The notes under the pieces: model-generated | Database searches by the model: none | What the model saw: only the letters and a program-made list of their open reading frames with translations | What the model was told of the DNA's origin: nothing | NCBI GenBank assembly: GCA_023265495.1 | Contig: JAHFTP010000073.1 | Span: 1-8,249, forward strand | Source: Chlamydiota bacterium | GTDB taxonomy: Bacteria > Chlamydiota > Chlamydiia > Chlamydiales > Rhabdochlamydiaceae | DNA length: 8,249 bases | Reading direction: 5' to 3' | In this document: one piece after another, positions 1 through 5,311 of the stretch | How positions within the stretch are numbered: the stretch's first letter is position 1 | Layout of the letters: every line of letters begins with the position of its first letter | Made by a program: the position numbers and the translations under genes

Positions 1-810
1 ATCATAGCGTTGCAAGAAATCACTTACTCTCAGCTTCTTTATTTAAAAATGGAGCTACCCTCCTATGATTTTATCGGCTTCAATACGGTCACGGGTAGAG
101 ATTTACTCGAGCTTTCCTCTGATAAGCAAGAAGGATTAGTAATCGCTTTTAGAAGGGACGTCTTCATTTTACAATCGACAGAGATGCTCTGGTACTCAGA
201 CACTCCAAATATCCCTTCTCAAAGATGGGGAACTTGGACCAGTGCTTTCCCTAAAGCTCTACAAAAAGCCACGCTAGCATTTAAGGTCAATGGCAAAGAA
301 ATAGATATCTTTAATAGCCACTTTGCCCATGACGAGGACCCTGGCGAACTCATAAACCCACGAATCTTATCCAGTCTAATGGAGCTTGGACTTCTGAAAA
401 GCTGTAGTCATCGCTATTGGATATCTGCCGGTGATCGCAATTTCCATGAGCCGCGTGATACACCAGCCTATGAGCTCTACACAAACAGCCCATTCCTATG
501 TGATTCCAAAGCATCGGCTCTTACATGCTGGGGCAACACCACTTTTATGGGATATGAAGACCACCCGAGAGCAAATCTCCTCATGCCTGATGGCACCTTT
601 GCAAAGAACTACTATCTAGACATCCTTTTTCACAACTCCCACTTAATAAGCAGCCATTGGTGGACAGCGCATTTAGGTGAATACAACGAAAAGCTCCACC
701 TCCTTCCCATAGGAAATTGCCGGCAGTTTTCTAAGCGGTTATTTGCCTCTGACCACGCTGCTATTTTTGTGGAATATGGATTATTCGATTTTTGGGATTT
801 TTCTGAATGA
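1..810 (+). CDS. Endonuclease/exonuclease/phosphatase-fold hydrolase, 5' end outside window
   Basis: Metal-dependent phosphodiesterase or phosphatase of the DNase I-like (EEP) superfamily; the substrate cannot be told. The open frame runs from base 1 (269 residues visible) and enters in the middle of the conserved motif ALQE (residues 3-6), so the true start and the first strand with its catalytic Asn lie upstream. A TTG at position 10 falls inside this motif and is not a start. Family landmarks follow in order: metal-binding Glu6, a WYSDTP segment (65-69) typical of the sub-group with FWLSxTP, NSHF with Asn105 and His107, GDRN (Asp145, Asn147; usually GDFN), LDIL with Asp207, and the terminal SDH triad 250-252. 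All active-site positions inside the fragment are kept, so the enzyme is probably active. I see no signal peptide or membrane segment in the visible part. It ends 16 bases from the convergent proS; I see no hairpin terminator between them, only a short T run. Confidence 0.85.
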   Translation: MIALQEITYSQLLYLKMELPSYDFIGFNTVTGRDLLELSSDKQEGLVIAFRRDVFILQSTEMLWYSDTPNIPSQRWGTWTSAFPKALQKATLAFKVNGKEIDIFNSHFAHDEDPGELINPRILSSLMELGLLKSCSHRYWISAGDRNFHEPRDTPAYELYTNSPFLCDSKASALTCWGNTTFMGYEDHPRANLLMPDGTFAKNYYLDILFHNSHLISSHWWTAHLGEYNEKLHLLPIGNCRQFSKRLFASDHAAIFVEYGLFDFWDFSE

Positions 811-826
811 TTTTTTCTCCAATTTG

Positions 827-2350
827 TTAATACGACTTAGCAAAAATCACTCTTTTTGTACTTCTCTTACCCGAGATGACACATTTCCCTTCCTCTTCTT
901 TTGCATCTAAAGGAATGCATCGTATCGTGACATTTAAATCCTTTTTCACGATCTCTTCCACTTCCGGATCTCCACTCCAATGACAGAGAGCAAAGCCGCC
1001 GTGGATCTCCGGCTGCTCTCCATTTTTAGGAGTAAAGAACGCGTAGAACTCTTCTTTCGAGTCAATTTTTTTTGTGTTCTGTCTTTGGAAGGCTGCAGCC
1101 TTTGCAAATAGGTTGTTATGCATATCGTCGAGGATAGAGGACACCTCTTGTAGAAGTTTTTCTTTGCTATAGGGCACTTTCTCTTTCGGACCTTTATCTC
1201 TTCGAGCAACGGGGAATGTGTTCTGCGCGATGTCTCTAGGACCTACTTCTATACGTAGAGGCACTCCTTTTTTGATCCAAGACCAGGTCTTCTCCCCTCC
1301 CCTCATATCTTTTTCATCGACAATGGCAACTAGTGGTCTTCCAAAATACTGGATATGCCTCAGCTGGCCGGCTAGAGAATGGCAGTAGGATAGCACCTCA
1401 TTTTTTGCTTCTTCATTATGGATGACAGGAATAATCACAATATGTGCGGAGGCAACCCTTGGTGGGAGGATCAAACCATCGTCGTCACTGTGTGTCATGA
1501 TCATAGCGCCGATGAGGCGTGTTGTCATACCCCACGACGTCGTCCACGCATATTCCGTATTGCCTTGGACATCTCTAAATTTGATGTCAAAAGACTTTGA
1601 GAAGGTCTGCCCTAAGAAGTGGGATGTGCCCGATTGCAGCGCCTTTTTATCTTGCATCATCGCTTCAATGGTATAAGTGGCGACAGCTCCCGGGAACCGC
1701 TCTGATGGCGTCTTTTCCCCTTTGACAACAGGGATTGCCATGTAGTTCTGCGCGAATTCTTCGTAGACATGGAGCATACGAGAGGTCTCTTCTTGCGCTT
1801 CCACCTCCGTTGCATGAGCTGTATGACCTTCTTGCCAAAGAAACTCTGTCGTCCGTAAAAACATGCGTGTGCGCATCTCCCAGCGCACAATGTTGGCCCA
1901 CTGGTTAATGAGCAGAGGGAGGTCTCTATATGACTCTACCCACTTAGCAAACATGGCGCCAATGATCGTTTCGGAGGTGGGACGGACTACGAGCGGCTCT
2001 TCTAATGGTCCTGCAGGGATGAGTTTTCCCTCCTTATTTTTTTCTAGCCTATGATGGGTAACGATCGCACATTCTTTGGCAAAGCCCTCCACATGATCCG
2101 CCTCTTTTTCCAAAAAGCTCAATGGAATAAATAGAGGGAAGTACGCATTTTGGTGGCCTGTCGCTTTGAACATAGTGTCGAGCACGCGCTGCATATTCTC
2201 CCATATGGCATATCCCCACGGCTTTATTACCATACAACCCCGTACGGGGGAGTGTTCTGCTAGATCTGCCGCTTTGATCACCTGCTGGTACCATTCTGGA
2301 TAGTTTTCTTCTCTTGTAGGCTCTATCGCTGTCTTCATCTTCCCGCTCAT
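827..2350 (-). CDS. proS: Prolyl-tRNA synthetase, archaeal/eukaryotic (short) type
   Basis: Charges tRNA-Pro with proline in the cytoplasm (class II aminoacyl-tRNA synthetase). Seen in the 507 residues: the RPTSE proline/ATP loop (123-127), motif 2 with RWE at 157-159 and EFLWQEGH at 169-176, the SGTSHFLGQTFSKSF segment (240-254), motif 3 near 272-300 ending in LPPRVA, an HGTP-type anticodon domain (about 301-405), and a C-terminal domain ending in FAKSY. There is no ~180-residue editing insertion between motifs 2 and 3, and the terminal Tyr plus extra C-terminal domain mark the archaeal/eukaryotic-type subclass rather than the usual bacterial one. That C-terminal domain normally holds a four-Cys zinc site; here WSGD replaces WCGD and GKCVISG replaces GKCxxCG, so only Cys490 of the expected ligands remains. 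The ATG at 2350 is preferred over Met5 because AAGGAA lies just upstream. It follows the lipoyl-transfer gene after one base and is probably translationally coupled to it. Confidence 0.95.
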   Translation of the reverse strand: MSGKMKTAIEPTREENYPEWYQQVIKAADLAEHSPVRGCMVIKPWGYAIWENMQRVLDTMFKATGHQNAYFPLFIPLSFLEKEADHVEGFAKECAIVTHHRLEKNKEGKLIPAGPLEEPLVVRPTSETIIGAMFAKWVESYRDLPLLINQWANIVRWEMRTRMFLRTTEFLWQEGHTAHATEVEAQEETSRMLHVYEEFAQNYMAIPVVKGEKTPSERFPGAVATYTIEAMMQDKKALQSGTSHFLGQTFSKSFDIKFRDVQGNTEYAWTTSWGMTTRLIGAMIMTHSDDDGLILPPRVASAHIVIIPVIHNEEAKNEVLSYCHSLAGQLRHIQYFGRPLVAIVDEKDMRGGEKTWSWIKKGVPLRIEVGPRDIAQNTFPVARRDKGPKEKVPYSKEKLLQEVSSILDDMHNNLFAKAAAFQRQNTKKIDSKEEFYAFFTPKNGEQPEIHGGFALCHWSGDPEVEEIVKKDLNVTIRCIPLDAKEEEGKCVISGKRSTKRVIFAKSY

Positions 2351-2351
2351 A

Positions 2352-3065
2352 TTATTCCTTACTTAAGTGTTTATGCAGTAAAAGGCGCAGATCTCTTTTT
2401 GCTTCGCTCACATGACTTTTTGTTGCATCCTTGCAAAGGATAGCTGCAGAAAAAGAAAAGATGGCGTCAAGCACCTGCGTCTTGGGCTGGAGAACCTCTT
2501 TTAAATACTCTCTGCAAGGTAGTACCATGCTGATGCTCCCTTGGTGTAAAAAGCCTTTCTTTGTTTTTCTCTGCGCAGCGCCTGCGATCTTCTTCCCGGC
2601 ATAGACTACATCATACTTTGTTGGGCGCGCCATGCAAAAACGCTCGCTTTGTCTGTCAAAGCTCGTCAGATCCCGTTCGATGATTTGGAGTTTTTCTTTT
2701 GTTCTCATGAAGTCCCCTATCGCTTCAAGGACTGCTTTATTGACAAAAGAGTAGTTGTCCAGTGTATTTTCTGAAAAATGAGGACTAGAGGCCGGCACGA
2801 GCACGGAAAAGGCAAAGTCCCATAAATGAAAGATAATGCCCCCACCCGTCGGGCGTTTGGCTAGATGCAGTTTTTTTTCTCTCACCTTATCTAATTGCAA
2901 ATACTCTGCCGGGTCTACAAAATACCCATAGGTAGCACAGTCCCCTTCCCAATCATAGAAATGGATAATCGGATTTTTTGCCTCATCCAAGGTCTCTAGA
3001 AGGTCGGCATCTTTTTGCATGTTCGCTTCAGCGCTACTTATGCCCGTATCTATAATGTCCCACAT
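2352..3065 (-). CDS. Lipoate-protein ligase / octanoyltransferase-like protein (LplA/LipM-type fold)
   Basis: Belongs to the biotin/lipoate protein ligase fold (PF03099 type), which transfers lipoyl or octanoyl groups to lysines of lipoyl domains such as those of 2-oxoacid dehydrogenases. Visible in 237 residues: an N-terminal IIDTG and AEANM region, RPTGGG (71-76) with His80 (family RRxGGGxxxH), and YAGKKIAGAAQ (155-165) with the likely catalytic Lys159, followed by HQGSISM (174-180). The accessory C-terminal domain of E. coli LplA (about 337 residues) is absent. Cys144 in FCMARPTKY sits where LipM-type octanoyltransferases carry their acyl-accepting Cys (CFxxPSxY, 15 residues before the Lys), so transfer from octanoyl-ACP is as possible as lipoate ligation. 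The ATG at 3065 gives the expected N-terminus, but I see no strong Shine-Dalgarno there. It is the first gene of a two-gene unit with proS. The 154 bases upstream, shared with the divergent relic, show no convincing promoter for it. Confidence 0.85.
   Translation of the reverse strand: MWDIIDTGISSAEANMQKDADLLETLDEAKNPIIHFYDWEGDCATYGYFVDPAEYLQLDKVREKKLHLAKRPTGGGIIFHLWDFAFSVLVPASSPHFSENTLDNYSFVNKAVLEAIGDFMRTKEKLQIIERDLTSFDRQSERFCMARPTKYDVVYAGKKIAGAAQRKTKKGFLHQGSISMVLPCREYLKEVLQPKTQVLDAIFSFSAAILCKDATKSHVSEAKRDLRLLLHKHLSKE
2355..2360 (-). promoter_or_regulatory. Ribosome binding site of proS, inside the end of the upstream gene
   Basis: AAGGAA lies four bases before the proS ATG at 2350. It is formed by the last two sense codons of the preceding gene, whose TAA occupies 2354-2352. 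The stop, one base (2351) and the proS start therefore follow each other directly, an arrangement that usually couples translation. It decides between the first Met and Met5 as the proS start. Confidence 0.7.
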
Positions 3066-3219
3066 AATAATAAGTGTCTTACTCGATTAATTTTAGATAA
3101 GAGGCGATTTTAAAGAAAAACTCTTCAAAGGGGAAGTAAAAAGAGGTGGCGCATACAAAGAATCCCTGGTCTCATAAGCCTACCGCTTCTATAGTAAAAA
3201 GAAAAATAGGGTCCAATTT

Positions 3220-3894
3220 ATGAAGCAACTTCCATTGGGGACAAGCGACTTTAAAGAAATTGTTAGCGAGGGTTGCTCCTATGTTGATAAGACCTTATTT
3301 GTTCAAGAAATACTTGAGAGCGGTGCAAAAGTAGCACTTATTCCCAGACCTAGAATGGGTATTATAAACAAATGGTAGAGTTCATGCGCAGTTTTTTTGG
3401 CGATGCGCTTAAAGATAATCCTCTACTAGAGAAAGCGGTTTTAACCGGTATTCTGCGCATCAGCAAAGAGAGTGTCTTTTCCGGATTCAATAATACTACT
3501 TGTTATACGTTACTAGACGAAGGATTCGGAGATAAGTTCGGTCTTCTAGAAGAAGAAGTGAGCACTCTTTTATCATGCTTTTGTACTAGGATTACTTGTT
3601 GCTCTAGAAAAAACTCACGAAGTAAAATCTAATCGAGAAAGTGGTTTTGGAAGATACGATGTCTGTTTGATTCCAAAAAACTCCAAGAACTTGGGAATTG
3701 TTATAGAATTCAAAAAAGTAGATGACGAAGAGAATGAAGATTTAGAAAAAGCTGCTTGTATTGCAATAGCGCAGATCGAAGAAAAAAAGTATGTGGCAGA
3801 GCTCAACAGTCGAGGAATTGCTCGCACGCTGACATTAGGAATCGCCTTCCAAGGAAAGCAGATTCTTGTCAAACAAGGTTCCCTATCCCAGTAG
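3220..3894 (+). pseudogene. Decayed 'predicted AAA-ATPase' (PF09820-type) with C-terminal PD-(D/E)XK-like domain
   Basis: Three islands of one family survive in two frames. Island 1 (3220 to about 3353, ATG after AGGG) reads MKQLPLGTSDFKEI, then YVDKTLF and ALIPRPR, where the family continues into its FGKT P-loop; here the frame runs into TAG at 3376-3378 and no P-loop exists. Island 2 (about 3354-3567, another frame) gives GYYKQMVEFMRSFFGDALK, then LTGILRISKESVFSG and EEEVSTLL, the segment following the ATPase core. Island 3 (about 3568-3891, back in the first frame) gives FYHAFVLGLL, then SNRESGFGRYDV and GIVIEFKKVD, the nuclease-like domain with its Asp and ExK residues present, to the TAG at 3892-3894. 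From family memory each junction lacks well over a hundred residues, so two internal deletions fit better than point frameshifts. Island 3 has no evident start of its own. The end overlaps the convergent AAA_14 gene by 12 bases. A functional product is unlikely. Confidence 0.88.
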
Positions 3895-5028
3895 CTGAGG
3901 GAGGCACTGCAGGGCTTCTCCGATGGGAATTGCTTCAATATCATCGAAATAGAGCCTTTGACTTCCCCCGTAAAAAAGATATAACTTAGCTATTGGATAA
4001 TCAGAGTGAAAGGCATGAAGTGCCTTCAAGTCAGCCGATCGGATCTTTTGTGAGCGTTTTACCTCAATGGCAACCAGGCCTTTTGGCCCATACAAAATAA
4101 AATCCACTTCTAATTTATCTACCGTCCTCCAAAAATAGAGTTCATAGCCAAAATCCCAATAACTGTTGATAGCCTGCAGCTCTTGAAAGACCAAACTTTC
4201 CAATGCAGGACCCTCAGCTTCCTCCGGAGAGTCAAATGGACCCATGGGTCTCAGAGCCCGATACACCCCTACATCGAAATAGAAAAATTTAGAATGCGTG
4301 ACAGTCTTTCTCTTAGCTCTCTTAGTGAATACGGGAATACGACTTGCCAGTAAAAGATCTTCTGCAATCTGAAAATAGTCCTCAACAGTCTTTCTCTCTA
4401 TAGAAGCCTCCCTTGCAATTTCTGTAACATTGACTGTGGACCCCTGCGAGAAACTGGCTACCTGCAGAAATCTGGCAAATGCCGCAGCATTGCGTGTTAG
4501 CCCCTCTTGCATCACCTCTTCGCGCAAATACACATGAATATACGATTTTAAATAATCCTCAGCCTTCACATCCTCTGCATGGACCGTTGGCAATTGACCG
4601 TATTTTAAGGATTTTTCTATATGAAAATCTTCTCCGAGCTCTATTGCAGTTAAGGGAAACATCTTGTAATAAAGAGCTCGTCCGGCAAGAAGATTTGTCC
4701 CTTTTTGTTTTAACTTCCGAGCACTAGATCCCGTAAGGATAAATTTATAGCGATAGCTTTCAATCATCCGGTGGACCTCGTTCAGAAGCTCCGGTATTTT
4801 TTGTACTTCATCGATAATGATCCAGTCCTTCCATCCTTTGGGAATCATCTCTTCGATCCTATGGGGATTTTGTAAAAGGTCAAAAAATATTTCCTGATTT
4901 AATAGGTCGATGTAGAGGCCTTGAGGAATTTTCTCCTTCAGCCAGGAGGTTTTACCGGTCCCCCTAGGACCAAAGAGAAAAAAACTACGACTCCCTTGCA
5001 GCGGCTTTTCCAGTGCTCTTTTGTACAT
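3883..5028 (-). CDS. AAA_14 ATPase with C-terminal DUF4143 domain
   Basis: P-loop ATPase of the AAA_14 + DUF4143 (PF13173 + PF13635) family, widespread in bacteria and archaea and of unknown physiological role. The 381 residues look complete: KRALEKPL at the start, Walker A GPRGTGKT (20-27), Walker B WIIIDEVQ (69-76), a sensor-like ILTGSSARKL (97-106), a middle helical region with a possible winged-helix segment (about 195-235), then the DUF4143 part with ALESLVFQEL (275-284), EVDF (307-310) and AIEVKRS (320-326). Asp309, Glu322 and Lys324 form a PD-(D/E)XK-like pattern, though nuclease activity in this family is unproven. The ATG at 5028 is supported by GAGG nine bases upstream and by the family-like N-terminus. 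It is divergent from clpC and convergent with the decayed AAA gene. Three phased repeats precede it. No signal peptide or membrane span is seen. Function remains open; defence, selfish or regulatory roles are all speculation. Confidence 0.9.
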   Translation of the reverse strand: MYKRALEKPLQGSRSFFLFGPRGTGKTSWLKEKIPQGLYIDLLNQEIFFDLLQNPHRIEEMIPKGWKDWIIIDEVQKIPELLNEVHRMIESYRYKFILTGSSARKLKQKGTNLLAGRALYYKMFPLTAIELGEDFHIEKSLKYGQLPTVHAEDVKAEDYLKSYIHVYLREEVMQEGLTRNAAAFARFLQVASFSQGSTVNVTEIAREASIERKTVEDYFQIAEDLLLASRIPVFTKRAKRKTVTHSKFFYFDVGVYRALRPMGPFDSPEEAEGPALESLVFQELQAINSYWDFGYELYFWRTVDKLEVDFILYGPKGLVAIEVKRSQKIRSADLKALHAFHSDYPIAKLYLFYGGSQRLYFDDIEAIPIGEALQCLPQLLG

Positions 5029-5039
5029 TTTTGCTTACC

Positions 5040-5111
5040 TCAACTCCATTTTAGCACTTTTTCTGTATACATCAACTCCTTTTTTATTATATTTCTGCTC
5101 ACTTCAGTTCC
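5040..5111 (-). repeat. Three direct repeats of GGAGTTGA at an exact 32-base period
   Basis: On the minus strand the 8-base element GGAGTTGA occurs at 5047-5040 and 5079-5072, and as GGAACTGA at 5111-5104. The starts are exactly 32 bases apart, close to three helical turns, so all three face the same side of the DNA. The two distal copies are each preceded (reading toward the gene) by a run of six A residues. The proximal and middle copies also share CAGAAA at the same offset in the interval. The array sits in the leader of the AAA_14/DUF4143 gene, and its proximal copy overlaps the Shine-Dalgarno region. No fourth copy is seen on either side. The likely role is an operator or leader array for that gene, by inference from position only. 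Confidence 0.75.
5086..5091 (-). promoter_or_regulatory. Possible -10 box of the AAA_14/DUF4143 gene
   Basis: A perfect TATAAT is read on the minus strand between the distal and middle copies of the 32-base-period repeat. No good -35 hexamer is found at the usual distance; that place is taken by the distal repeat GGAACTGA and its A run. If real, this promoter would need an activator at the repeats or would be weak. A second candidate (TATAAA at 5120-5115) has only a poorly spaced TTGTTA upstream. Confidence 0.35.
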
Positions 5112-5218
5112 TTTTTTATAAAATATTGCTGCAAGTAATTAACAAAAAGCCGCTTATATACTTATCCAAAAACACATGCGCAGACAATTTTTCTTTTTAA
5201 AAAATTAGATTGCTAATC

Positions 5219-5237
5219 TTTTGGCAATTTGCCAAAA
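5219..5237 (+). promoter_or_regulatory. Perfect inverted repeat overlapping the clpC -35 box (operator candidate)
   Basis: TTTTGGCA and TGCCAAAA are perfect 8-base arms around a 3-base centre. The right arm contains most of the proposed clpC -35 hexamer, so a dimeric regulator bound here would block RNA polymerase. It is not a CIRCE (HrcA) or CtsR-type site by sequence. A smaller inverted repeat, AGATT-GCT-AATCT, lies just upstream at 5207-5219. Confidence 0.5.
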
Positions 5238-5256
5238 AAAGGAGAAAGCATACAAT
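5229..5256 (+). promoter_or_regulatory. Sigma70-type promoter of clpC
   Basis: The -35 hexamer TTGCCA (5229-5234, five of six consensus bases) and the -10 hexamer TACAAT (5251-5256, five of six) are separated by 16 bases. Transcription would start near 5263 and leave a leader of about 50 bases before the ATG at 5312. It is the best-matching promoter in the divergent region, and the inverted repeat at 5219-5237 overlaps its -35 box. Confidence 0.6.
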
Positions 5257-5300
5257 AGCAAAGAGGGGCCGCTGGTGGCTCGCCTTCAACGGCTCAAAGA

Positions 5301-5304
5301 GAGG
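5301..5304 (+). promoter_or_regulatory. Ribosome binding site of clpC
   Basis: GAGG within AGAGAGGAC ends seven bases before the ATG at 5312. It settles the start: the frame is open for 34 further codons upstream, but that stretch runs through the promoter and inverted repeat, lacks homology to ClpC N-termini and starts only at TTG. Confidence 0.75.
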
Positions 5305-5311
5305 ACACCTT

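Noticed and set aside
10..12. TTG as start of the EEP-fold gene.
   Set aside because: The frame is open to base 1 and the TTG encodes the Leu of the conserved ALQE motif, so the gene begins outside the window.
44..56. ATGGAGCTACC in the first gene, similar to the proximal repeat copy.
   Set aside because: Only a partial match, inside a coding region, with no second copy at a 32-base distance.
811..816. T run after the EEP-fold gene as an intrinsic terminator.
   Set aside because: I find no stable hairpin in front of it on the plus strand.
3190..3195. TATAGT as -10 box for the decayed AAA gene.
   Set aside because: No acceptable -35 hexamer at a normal distance, and the gene is broken anyway.
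3372..3632. Independent small gene starting at the ATG at 3372.
   Set aside because: Its family similarity begins upstream of that ATG and stops near 3567, where the next island continues in another frame; it is the middle island of the relic.
5051..5059. TTAGCACTT resembles the left half of a CIRCE (HrcA) operator.
   Set aside because: The right half (GAGTGCTAA after nine bases) is absent, so it is a half-match by chance inside the repeat filler.
5040..5071. Short upstream reading frame (about ten codons from the ATG just after the middle repeat) before the AAA_14 gene.
   Set aside because: The GGAG is only three bases before the ATG, the other repeat units do not encode a similar peptide, and the 32-base period is not a multiple of three.
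5210..5311. In-frame upstream extension of clpC by 34 codons from a TTG.
   Set aside because: The stretch holds the promoter and inverted repeat, has no ClpC-like sequence, and the ATG at 5312 has a proper Shine-Dalgarno and the canonical N-terminus.
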